A stretch of DNA of 22,500 bases, taken from positions 154,952-177,451 of the forward strand of contig CAUYUJ010019343.1 of assembly GCA_963575745.1 (NCBI GenBank), read 5' to 3'. The notes below the pieces were generated by a model that was given only the letters and a program-made list of their open reading frames with translations, searched no databases and was not told where the DNA came from. Made by a program: the position numbers and the translations under genes. The number at the start of each line of letters is the position of its first letter. Within the stretch, counting starts at the first letter, position 1. This DNA is from Prorocentrum cordatum. Its lineage: Eukaryota; Sar; Dinophyceae; Prorocentrales; Prorocentraceae. This document shows positions 15,830 through 22,500 of the stretch, one piece after another.

Positions 15830-18637
15830 GAGATGGCTCTCTTGTGGCTCACTCTGGGCTCCAGTATGGCTCACTGATTAAATATGCTCATGGGAAGTTC
15901 ACAACCAACAGTAGTCAACTGACTGTAGCAAGGTTTGAACGTACATTTTGTTTCACCCCACCGACTGAAAAATAATGGACAACGGGAAACAGCTCGACTC
16001 TTGAAATATGACGGCGCCTATATATATATGGATATCGAAAGCATCGAATAATGCACACTTTCAGCCAAAGACGATAAGTGAAGGGTGCCTGACGCGGGAG
16101 CCTTGATGCCGGCTGTCCTCGCTTCTGCCAACTCGAATGTGGGCTGCAAGCGTACTTTCAAAACTGGCAATTGTCCAACACCAGTGATCTAGTGATCAAT
16201 ACTGAAGTCGCGACTTTAATTGCTGATGCGTCGAATGATGTGTGGAATTCTGCTTTAAAGCAGGGCTTCCCTGCAAACAGAGAGCTCAGCTCGGTGGGGC
16301 GGGGGGGCTAGTCTTCGAAGCACTGTTCAACAAACATGAAGAAGAGCATGGTCATACACTGTTTGAATTTCTCTGTAACTTCCTGTGTGGTTTGGGGCTT
16401 TTTGTGCGACGATTTCGTGTGCATGCTCACATTTGCTTCTGCCCCCCACCTTCTGCTGGCGTGGTCGGAATTTCAAGCGGCTGGGGAATCTGGAAGGGTT
16501 TGGCAATCAGCAGCGATGCAGCGAGAGCGAGCGGCGCCGAACACGAGACCAATATCGAGATCACTAAGCGATATGCGCAATAACATGAACTCCAAGCTGA
16601 CGCAGATGCCGAATGGAAATTCCACCCCCACCACCACCGACCAATCAACGCAATCGATCGTGCTTGTGGATGAAGTACGCATCGCGCTTAAGTATTAGCA
16701 ATGCAACGCATACTTATCGAAAGAAATTACACGCTGTCTCTGACATTCACAATCGCAACCGCGAGCAATGGATAGCATGCCTGTAACCCACGCTGAAGGA
16801 CAGGCTGGCGAGGCCCGGGTAGTTGCCCATCCTTTGATACAACAAGAACTGCTGTGACTGAAGTTAAGCAAGGCTGATGCAAATAGGACTGCCATCTGGT
16901 GGTGGACGGGTAAGCTGAGGAGGACGATGGACAAGACACAATGATAACAACTGATGGCGCACTCGTTTTAAATCGCCATGCCCTTTAACATAAGACGTGG
17001 AGGTGCCTCGAAGCCCTGCACATCACCATCGTCGAACCTTCCACTACCATATGTTGGACACATATCACTCAGACGGAACACGACGGACAGGAAGAGAACA
17101 CATGCGAGCCCATCTGACCATCCTACCGCCTGAGCCTAGCGAAGCCATTCCAGGCTATCGAGCACATGTGTTTTGGGATCGGTGGCGGACGGTCATCATC
17201 TTGCTCGACCTTCTTGTATGCCCGTGTACCGCCTCTGAAAGTTATGGTTTTCAATCGCCGCCCATGCAAACGCCCCATTGAGTACTGCGACTGCGACGTG
17301 GGTCCTGAAGCGCGTTTTATTCAGAAATCACTTATTTCTCGCACATCCACCTTCGATCGGTGTACAACCACCTTTCGGGCAGGATAAAGACAATGATTCA
17401 GTATGCCACCTACACCATGAAATCTTCGTCTGGAAATTCTGTTCACCCGCGGATCCACAATTCTGCAAGGGCTGGGCTAGCAAAATCGCTGGCTGAAGCT
17501 GAAAGTTTTTTTCGCTAGGTGGCACTGGGAAGCCGCTACACGGCCGTCGGTGGGGGTGCAATGTAATCAGCAGTGATGACGGTTGTGACAAAACATCGAC
17601 CATGGGGCTCCCCAGTCGTCCGATATTTTTCGACCCCAACTGGTGTGCACAATGGCGCATCGCATCTTGACATGCCGCGCGTTCTCCGGAGCCAAGATTC
17701 CCGCGACCATCACGGACTAATTGACAAAAACGTTGCGCATTTGTGGATTGTCGTCGTCGTCGTTGCCGTCGGTGTCTTACTGCACAAGCACGCGGACATG
17801 AAAGGTATTAACACCCGTTGCGCAGATGATGCTGTAATATAGCCCAGTAACAGAGCATATACTCAGCCAATCGCAAAACAAACTCTCATACTGCCCGTCG
17901 ATCAACTTCTTACGTTTGCAATTCAAGCGTGCGTTTTGGGTACCAGACCGATTACTGTGCTTTGAGCGCGCGTACTGGCAATATGGAACATATCGGCGTT
18001 GACAGAGGGTGCTCGCATGTGCCGGCCCCGCCGAAGGTGCTACACTGCGCTCTAGAATCCAGAACATCCGGCATGCACGGCAAATCTACTTGTTGCTACG
18101 CCAGTTGACACAAAACAGATGAACACTGCGATGTACACATGTCGCAACGCCGTTGGTTCTCGACGCGCCCAAGCGGATGACGCCGACACCACGGCAAGTC
18201 CACTGCAAACCCTGCGTCCCTCGCTCCACGTAGACGAGCAAGCTCCGCGGCAAACCCACGGCAAACACACCGCGCCCGAGGCGGCGTTTACCCTGGTGGC
18301 CGAGGCGCCCTCCCCAAGACGCAAGGCGGCGCGTCGCGCGGCGACATATGCACTCTGAAACACATGCATTTGTCTGTTGACACTTGCGCTTAGTCGGTCT
18401 CGGGTGTGCACGACGATTCTTCCAGAGACAACGGGCGCACACAAGGGGAATCTATGAATTTCGAAGGGCCGGTCGAGCCAACGTACAATAATGGTGAGAA
18501 ACATAATAGTGACTTACACTGTTCGCGAGTAGCCTACTGGGCATCCTCCAGCCTCGCTTCCTCCCTCCTGGGCCTTCCCCCCCTGACTGTTCTTTCCGCT
18601 TGTCCAGTCGCCCTCTATTTCCTGCTTTCGCTGCCCA
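15830..18637. other. 2.8 kb of single-copy-like DNA, no gene recognised
   Basis: Composition near 50% GC, no tandem arrays beyond a short (TA)n at 16019-16028. Open frames of 60-150 codons exist: plus 16336-16698 (ending STQSIVLVDEVRIALKY), plus 17573-17842 (with a hydrophobic run LWIVVVVVAVGVLL), minus 18052-18504. None has a domain, a consistent GC3 bias or splice-like borders. This would be the likely place for unrecognised exons or a promoter of the downstream genes. Confidence 0.4.
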
Positions 18638-18748
18638 TCATCCCCAGCCCGCAACTATCCAGTCAAACACGTTGCCGTACTCCAGCGACCGGCTGGCCGC
18701 GTGGCCCAGGCCCAAATTGTGCCCCAGCTCGTGCACAGCCACCATCAC
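18638..18748 (-). CDS. Peptidase M11 (gametolysin-like) catalytic exon, partial or decayed
   Basis: Minus-strand frame of 36 codons beginning VMVAVHELGHNLGLGHA and continuing ASRSLEYGNVFDW. HELGHNLGLGH (18733-18701) is the full metzincin zinc motif HExxHxxGxxH: three zinc-binding His and the catalytic Glu. The EYG after the third His is typical of the M11/gametolysin group, where a D-x-x-MG segment follows. The exon start is set at 18748, after TCAG, an acceptor-like border. Just past the frame's TGA (18640-18638) the +1 frame reads MMGSESR, the expected MG turn. The two parts are separated by about 20 nt (18658-18639), so the frame is broken, or an exon border is misjudged. The rest of the protease (signal peptide, prodomain, C-terminal half) is not found nearby. 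M11 enzymes are secreted zinc endopeptidases; in Chlamydomonas gametolysin degrades the cell wall. The motif is certain, the gene's intactness doubtful. Confidence 0.75.
   Translation of the reverse strand: MMVAVHELGHNLGLGHAASRSLEYGNVFDWIVAGWG
18701..18733 (-). other. Zinc-binding motif HExxHxxGxxH of the M11 exon
   Basis: Residues HELGHNLGLGH. The three His coordinate zinc and Glu is the general base in metzincins. All four essential residues are intact. Confidence 0.85.
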
Positions 18749-18885
18749 CTGACCAGTTCCGGCCGTGCTGAGCCCATTTTGCGCGCGGGCCTGAACTCTC
18801 GACGTCGACGCTGTTCGCGAAAGACGATGGCAAAGGACACGAGGGTTTGGTGCGCTCTGGGGCCCCATATCTGACCGAAATCGAT
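18749..18885 (-). other. Presumed intron or decayed sequence upstream of the M11 exon
   Basis: The frame remains open from an ATG at 18868 to the zinc motif, but the residues (MGPQSAPNPRVLCHRLSR and on) do not resemble M11 sequence. The TCAG at 18752-18749 makes an intron end more likely than coding. Confidence 0.3.
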
Positions 18886-19016
18886 ACTCCAGATTTCGTA
18901 ATAATAGGGAGAACCCTCCAAAACATCGTCCCCAGACCCCCCAGGCCCTCCAAGATAGCCTGGAAGAGACCCCCCCCGAAATGAGACCCCCCTCCCTTTA
19001 TTACGAAATCTGGAGT
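18886..19016. mobile_element. 131-bp element with perfect 19-bp terminal inverted repeats
   Basis: ACTCCAGATTTCGTAATAA at 18886-18904 is the exact reverse complement of 18998-19016. Beyond a 1-nt bulge the pairing continues for about six more bases (AGGGAG). The interior is C-rich on the plus strand (CCCTCCA, CCCCCC). No coding capacity and no obvious target-site duplication. The size and ends fit a MITE or one of the inverted-repeat introner elements reported from dinoflagellate relatives. It sits 137 bp upstream of the M11 exon on the gene's strand, so it could be in an intron. Confidence 0.65.
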
Positions 19017-19017
19017 G

Positions 19018-19559
19018 CGTTTCCCCAGCGCGCCGATCACAGCATCCCCAACATGAGGAAGGTCGGACGCCATATCGGCCAGCGCTCCCTCGATTTGCGC
19101 TCCCAGTCGTGCCTGCGCGTGGCCGCGACCAGCAGGGTATAGCCCCTCTGGAAAGACTCTCACGCGCCACCTTCGCCAGCACGTCTCGGGGGCGCCTAAG
19201 CATGGCTTGGCGATCCATGGATGTGGCGCGCAGTCGCCAAATCCATGGATCGGGGGAGGTGCCCTCCCCAAAATGCGGCGGGTGCCGCCTCGCTCGGCGG
19301 CGGAAATCCTCGATTTCCCATGGAAACGGGACCCGTCGCTGATCCACGCTCCCTTGATCCATGTTTGCGATCGCCTGACATTCGCACCCCGCGAGCGACC
19401 TGCTGACTTGCGGCTGGCGCCCGCGCGCGTTGACGCTGCTTCCCCCGACGCGGCGGTGAGGCCAACTTCTTTCTGGTGCGGCGAAGAGGGGTCACCCTCT
19501 GAGCAGACTGACCGCTCTGTGTGGCAACGCGTGCAGAACTGTCGCGCCCTCGCGCGCAC
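19018..19559 (-). other. Open minus-strand stretch upstream of M11 exon, coding uncertain
   Basis: Two minus-strand frames look partly protein-like: one reads PRDVLAKVARESLSRG (around 19190-19140), another GALADMASDLPHVGDAVIGALG (around 19080-19020). The second runs directly into the inverted-repeat element. Neither matches a family I know, and the region also holds the palindromic CCATGG repeats (19211-19252). It could contain upstream exons of the M11 gene. Confidence 0.2.
19211..19252. repeat. 12-bp inverted repeat of self-palindromic ATCCATGGAT
   Basis: CGATCCATGGAT (19211-19222) and ATCCATGGATCG (19241-19252) are exact reverse complements, and ATCCATGGAT is itself palindromic. Confidence 0.7.
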
Positions 19560-19930
19560 CCCAGAGATCCGGCGTCACGGACATGCATGCAACATCGTAG
19601 GAGAACCTCGGCAGGAGCCCCTGGCCCCATCTTTCTGCGGCCTCTTTGGAGCTTGATCGATCCGCGAGGGTCCGGGGGCCCGAAATAAGGCGAAATCGCC
19701 CGCTGTGAAAAAATGCGGCGCTGGGATGTCGGGGACGCGCGCGATCCGACGGCTGAGCGCCACTAGCTGCACGGCAACTCTCTCCGTCGAAACACGCGCC
19801 TGCCACGAAGCGGCCGCCGAGACCCTCGCGCGAGACGCGCCCAGCGGCCTCCGACGGCTCTGAGCCTCCAGGCGTCCGTGCGGATCTCTCGCCCCGTCCT
19901 GTTCTCTGCGGGCGAGGGGCAGCGATGCTC
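19560..19930. other. GC-rich spacer, no gene recognised
   Basis: Non-repetitive GC-rich DNA. Overlapping frames on both strands, none supported. Confidence 0.35.
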
Positions 19931-19944
19931 TCTCTTTGCTCCTG

Positions 19945-20024
19945 TTCCTCTTCTCCCTCCTCCTCCTCCACCACCACCACCTCCTCCTCCTCCTTCTCCT
20001 CCTCCTCCTCCTTCTCCTCTGTCC
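19945..20024 (+). repeat. CCT/CAC pyrimidine array
   Basis: CTCCTC with CCACCACCAC (about 19969-19980), ending CTTCTCCTCTGTCC. It forms the low-complexity tail of the inverted B repeat at 20007-20090. Confidence 0.9.
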
Positions 20025-20090
20025 GGCGTGACTACGACGCGCCCGACAGCCCTGCACTCAGGATTTCCAAGGCCAAAAGATGTAAAAAAC
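20007..20090 (-). repeat. B repeat, inverted copy (84 bp)
   Basis: On the minus strand it reads GTTTTTTACATCTTTTGGCC, TTGGAAATCCTGAGTGCAGG, GCTGTCGGGCGCGTCGTAGT and so on into GACAGAGGAGAA and then GGA repeats. It matches 21145-21228 on the plus strand with a 2-bp indel and about three substitutions. In both copies the unit leads directly into a GGA array in the same relative direction. Confidence 0.85.
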
Positions 20091-20166
20091 AAGTCTGGCG
20101 CGGCGGTCAGAGATGGTCAAAGAGCGCTCGACGAGAAACCAGAGCCTGATTGGGCGAGCGCCGAGG

Positions 20167-20226
20167 GGATGTCTCGAGGGGGAACGCATTCAGGGAGGAT
20201 GTCTTGAGGGGGATGTCTTGGGGGGG
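20167..20226 (+). repeat. Three copies of GGATGTCTYGAGGGGG
   Basis: Copies start at 20167, 20197 and 20211; the last two overlap by two bases. Confidence 0.65.
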
Positions 20227-20427
20227 TGACTGGCCGAGTTGGGGCACATCGGCGCAGCATCGGCGACGTACATCGCGGGGGTGGTCGGCGACAGGGCCCC
20301 CGATAGCGGGCCTGCACGTTCCTGGGCAGGGTGGGCGATTGGATTTCGGGCCTCTATCGGCTCTGAGTGGGCCATCGATTTCGATGCGTCCCACCTCGGC
20401 GCCTATCCCCCCCCTAGCGTTGCTGGG
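20227..20427. other. GC-rich spacer, no gene recognised
   Basis: Contains a diverged ~36-bp direct repeat, GTGGGCGATTGGATTTCG and GTGGGCCATCGATTTCG (about 20331 and 20367). No coding support. Confidence 0.4.
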
Positions 20428-20552
20428 GGAGGAGGAGGAGGAGGAGGAGGAGGAGGAGGAGGAGGAGGAGGAGGAGGAGGAGGAGGAGGAGGAGGACGAG
20501 GAGGAGGAGGAGGAGGAGGAGGAGGAGGAGGAGGAGGAGGAGGAGGAGGAGG
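20428..20552 (+). repeat. (GGA)n array, about 41 units
   Basis: Nearly pure GGA with one GAC interruption near 20496. It abuts the first A repeat. Confidence 0.95.
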
Positions 20553-20554
20553 GT

Positions 20555-20706
20555 GGTGGTCACTGCATAAGGGAAACCGAATCCCGAGCAGAGCAACACG
20601 CACCACGACCACGACGACGCCGACGACGACGACGACGGAGACGAGGCGCGCTTACGAGGATTTGGGAAAGGGCCCACCCTGCAGGTTCGCTTAAACAGCA
20701 CATCGT
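20555..20706 (+). repeat. A repeat, copy 1 (~152 bp)
   Basis: From GGTGGTCACTGCA through CCCGAGCAGAGCA, CACGACCACGACGACG, (GAC)n, GAGGCGCGCTTACGA, GGATTTGGGAAAGGGCCC, CTGCAGGTTCG to AAACAGCACATCGT. Same order in copy 2 at 20991-21144. Confidence 0.9.
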
Positions 20707-20990
20707 TGAGCGGTGCTGCAGCCTCCCCTGAGCACAGCCCCCCCAGAGCATCAGCCAGACAAGTCGGGTTTGCACCCTCATGCCTTGCTGGACTCTGGGC
20801 GCGTTTCGGCACCCTCTCCCCCAACCTCGTCAGGGCCACCGACAAGGGAGAGGGCGGCGGTGGCCGACGCGTCCCCGAACTAAGAAGCTCAAAGCGCCGC
20901 GGCTCAGAGAGCCGGGAAGACAGACAGACAGACGGACGGATGGACAACCAGGCGGCGTGCAATGCCTGGCAAGCCAAGTGGGTGGTCACT
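20707..20990. other. Spacer between the A repeats, no gene recognised
   Basis: GC-rich DNA with a short GACAGACAGACGGACGGATGGA run at 20920-20943. No supported coding region. Confidence 0.4.
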
Positions 20991-21144
20991 GCAGAAGGGA
21001 AACAGAATCCCGAGCAGAGCAGCACGCACCACGACCACGACGACGCCGACGACGACGACGACGACGAGGCGCGCTTACGATCCGCACCGAAGCACGGATT
21101 TGGGAAAGGGCCCACCCTGCAGGTTCGGTTAAACAGCACATCGT
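20991..21144 (+). repeat. A repeat, copy 2 (~154 bp)
   Basis: Direct repeat of 20555-20706, with a ~14-bp insertion (TCCGCACCGAAGCACG) before GGATTTGGGAAAGGG. Unlike copy 1 it runs straight into a B repeat, so the full unit may be A-B-(GGA)n. Confidence 0.9.
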
Positions 21145-21228
21145 GTTTTACATTTTTTGGCCTTGGAAATCCTGAGTGCAGGGCTGTCGGGCGCGTCGTA
21201 GTCGCGCCTGACAGAGGAGAAGGAGGAG
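21145..21228 (+). repeat. B repeat, direct copy (84 bp)
   Basis: Matches 20090-20007 of the minus strand (see there). It begins GTTTTACATTTTTTGGCC directly after the A repeat and ends in the GGA array. Confidence 0.85.
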
Positions 21229-21612
21229 GAGGAGGAGGAGGAGGAGGAGGAGGAGGAGGGGAGGATGAGGAGGAGGGGGAGGAGGCGGATGGGAGGAGGA
21301 GGCGGAGGAGGAGGAGGAGAGGCGGAGGAGATAGGAGGATGGAGGAGGAGGAGGAGGAGGAGGAGGAGGAGGAGGAGGAGGAGGAGGAAGGAGGAGGAAG
21401 GAGGAGGAGGAAAGAGGAGGAGGAGGAGGAGGAGGAGGAGGAGGAGGAGGAGGTAGGAGGAGAGGGCGGAGGGGGAGGTGGAGAGGAGGAGGAGGGGCAG
21501 AGGAGGAGGAAGAGGAAAAAGGAGGAGGGGGAGGAGGAGGCGGAGGAGGAGGAGGGGGAGGAGGAGGAGGAGGAGGAGGAGGAGGAGGAGGAGGAGAAGG
21601 AGGAGGAGGAGT
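21206..21612 (+). repeat. Long (GGA)n array, ~400 bp
   Basis: GGA with scattered GAA, GGGA, GCGGAT and GTA variants. The longest low-complexity tract in the window. Long E/R/G or S/L/P frames on both strands are shadows. Confidence 0.95.
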
Positions 21613-21652
21613 GGGCCTCGAGGCCCTGGGCGGCGGCCCCCCCCGGGGGGCC
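21613..21652. repeat. Two adjacent palindromes at the end of the GGA array
   Basis: GGGCCTCGAGGCCC (21613-21626) is a perfect 14-bp palindrome. GGCCCCCC and GGGGGGCC (21635-21642 and 21645-21652) pair around a 2-nt loop. Together they could cap the purine array. Confidence 0.6.
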
Positions 21653-21753
21653 CCTGCCTTCCCGCGAGGCCGCGACCCAGGCCTGCCTGGAGGGACTGGG
21701 GGGAGCGGAGGGAGGCAGAGGGGGGGGGCGAGGGAGGGAGGGAGGGAGGGTCT

Positions 21754-21766
21754 GGGGTTTAGGGTT
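21754..21766 (+). repeat. Interstitial telomere-like motif GGGGTTTAGGGTT
   Basis: Contains one full TTTAGGG unit flanked by GGG and TT, the plant/alveolate-type telomere repeat known from dinoflagellates. At under two units it may be chance. Confidence 0.35.
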
Positions 21767-21895
21767 ACGGTCTACAAGCTCTGCCGCAGCTGATCCCCTC
21801 TTGCCTAGGAGCCCACCTGCGGTGGCTGCCAGTCCCACCCGCAAGCCACCCTACCATAAAGAGCATCTCTCCCCTCGTTGTAAGTACAACGAATG

Positions 21896-22035
21896 GGAGC
21901 GCTTGGGGGCGCATGGGAACGTCTGGGAGCGCTGGGAGCGCTTGGGGGCGCCTGGAACGCCTGGAAGCGCCTGGGAGCGCTTGGGAGCGCCTGGGAGCGC
22001 CTGGAGCGCTTGGGAGCGCCTGGGAGCGTTGTGAG
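21896..22035 (+). repeat. 10-bp minisatellite GGGAGCGCCT, copy B
   Basis: Regular decamers GGGAGCGCTT, GGGAGCGCCT and GGGGGCGCCT. Same family as 5465-5620, 16 kb away. Confidence 0.9.
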
Positions 22036-22123
22036 CGCCTGAAACATCATGCAATTCATATGGTAAAACACAGGATTCTGCGACAGCGGCGCACTTGACA
22101 AGGAAAGTCTCACAGGTGCATGC

Positions 22124-22311
22124 ACGCATGATCAGACAATATTATTTTTTGCAAGGGATGGCGAAGGTTTACGTCCGCGGACGCGCATTTGTATTGTACT
22201 TCGCAATGGATTATGCGCGCATGATCAGGACATTTTTTTTTGCAAAGGGATGGCGAGGGTTTTCATCCAGGGTTGCCAGGACATGTTTTATTTTTGCAAT
22301 GGATTATGTGT
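22124..22311 (+). repeat. Two tandem copies of a ~95-bp unit
   Basis: CGCATGATCAGACA (22124) recurs as CGCATGATCAGGACA (22219). Both are followed by a T run, TGCAAGGGATGGCGA or TGCAAAGGGATGGCGA, GGTTT, and TTCGCAATGGATTATG or TTTGCAATGGATTATG. Each unit has two similar halves (TTGCAAGGGATGG and TCGCAATGGATTATG), suggesting an older ~47-bp unit. The frame is open through both copies but is periodic, so coding is not claimed. Confidence 0.8.
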
Positions 22312-22387
22312 TCAGAAGTTCGGATCACGGTTGGAACGCATAGAGCCAGGATGTTCAGGGTTTAATAATCATAATATTAAGGAGTTA

Positions 22388-22500
22388 GGGAGAGCGGGAG
22401 GAGGGAGGAGGGAGGAAGGGAGGGATGGGGGGATGCGGGGGAGGGAGGGAGGGACGGAGGGAGGGAGGAGGAGGAATAGGAGGAGGAGGAGGAGGAGGAG
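22388..22500 (+). repeat. (GGGA)/(GGA)n array running off the window
   Basis: GGAGGGAGG stretches pass into GGA at 22467-22500, continuing past the end of the window. Confidence 0.9.

Noticed and set aside
16336-16698. 120-codon plus-strand frame ending VLVDEVRIALKY
   Set aside because: Protein-like toward the end but no recognised domain, no GC3 bias like the other exon-like pieces and an overlapping frame of similar length. Left uncalled.
17573-17842. 89-codon plus-strand frame with a hydrophobic run suggesting a membrane segment
   Set aside because: The hydrophobic run comes from a GTCGTCGTCG microsatellite-like stretch. No other support.
18755-18785. Resemblance to the dinoflagellate spliced leader (CCATTTTGGCTC-like) in GAGCCCATTTTGCGCGC
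   Set aside because: Only CCATTTTG matches; the flanking leader bases are absent and no GT donor follows in the right place.
20414-22034. Overlapping 442- and 476-codon frames on opposite strands
   Set aside because: Both are translations of GGA/CCT arrays and A/B repeats. The glutamate, serine or arginine runs are repeat shadows.
1-22500. tRNA, 5S or other RNA genes, CRISPR arrays, bacterial promoters
   Set aside because: No GGTTCRANNCC-type B box in a plausible tRNA context, no regularly spaced CRISPR-like repeats with unique spacers (the 27-bp units are contiguous and lack spacers), and no bacterial gene organisation.

Overview
The window looks like nuclear DNA of a dinoflagellate, in a repeat-dominated, gene-poor stretch. 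This is inferred from several features together: a TTTAGGG-type telomere-like motif at 21754-21766; dense GC-rich and purine/pyrimidine (GGA/CCT) trinucleotide arrays; minisatellites built on short periods (10, 27, about 60, 95 and about 190 bp); no bacterial gene layout; and the few coding-like pieces being short, GC3-rich and bounded by AG/GT-like splice contexts. The species cannot be fixed from the sequence. No rRNA, tRNA, CRISPR array, spliced-leader gene or intact protein gene was found.

Layout. 1-660: no gene seen. 661-3489: a block bounded by a perfect 20-bp inverted repeat, holding an 8-block higher-order satellite in which arrays of a ~27-bp unit alternate with arrays of ATTGGC-type units. 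3490-5023: single-copy-like DNA, a small duplicated hairpin-prone motif, a CT tract, and a 144-bp foldback (MITE-like) element at 4880-5023. 5024-6290: a 10-bp minisatellite and a degenerate ~190-bp tandem array. 6500-7600: CT tracts, one copy of a ~200-bp dispersed repeat, and an 81-bp exon-like stretch on the minus strand. 8060-9480: GGA and GAT/GCT arrays around a GC-rich core. 9600-11500: minus-strand exon-like pieces (115 and 75 bp) and a GC-rich stretch whose minus strand reads like the C-terminal tail of a dinoflagellate reverse transcriptase. 11795-12000: second copy of the dispersed repeat. 13330-15830: CCAAGA-type minisatellites, a CCAAT-motif cluster, a ~60-bp tandem array, a G-rich array and a GTC/GTCG array. 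15830-18640: the most ordinary-looking sequence, without a recognised gene. 18638-18748: the one confident protein signature, a minus-strand exon or gene remnant with the metzincin zinc motif HELGHNLGLGH, most like peptidase M11 (gametolysin family). A 131-bp element with perfect 19-bp terminal inverted repeats lies 137 bp upstream of it. 20000-22500: GGA arrays, a two-part repeat (A, 150 bp; B, 84 bp) in direct and inverted copies, a telomere-like motif, a second 10-bp minisatellite, and a 95-bp tandem duplication.

How it fits together. All coding-like pieces lie on the minus strand, but nothing ties them into one gene. The M11 remnant and the reverse-transcriptase-like tail are separate. 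The most unusual content is structural: inverted-repeat-bounded elements of three sizes (131, 144 and about 2830 bp) and GCCAAT/ATTGGC arrays on both strands. The long open frames over GGA/CCT/GAT arrays and over the 27-bp repeats come from period-3 repetition and are not called as genes.
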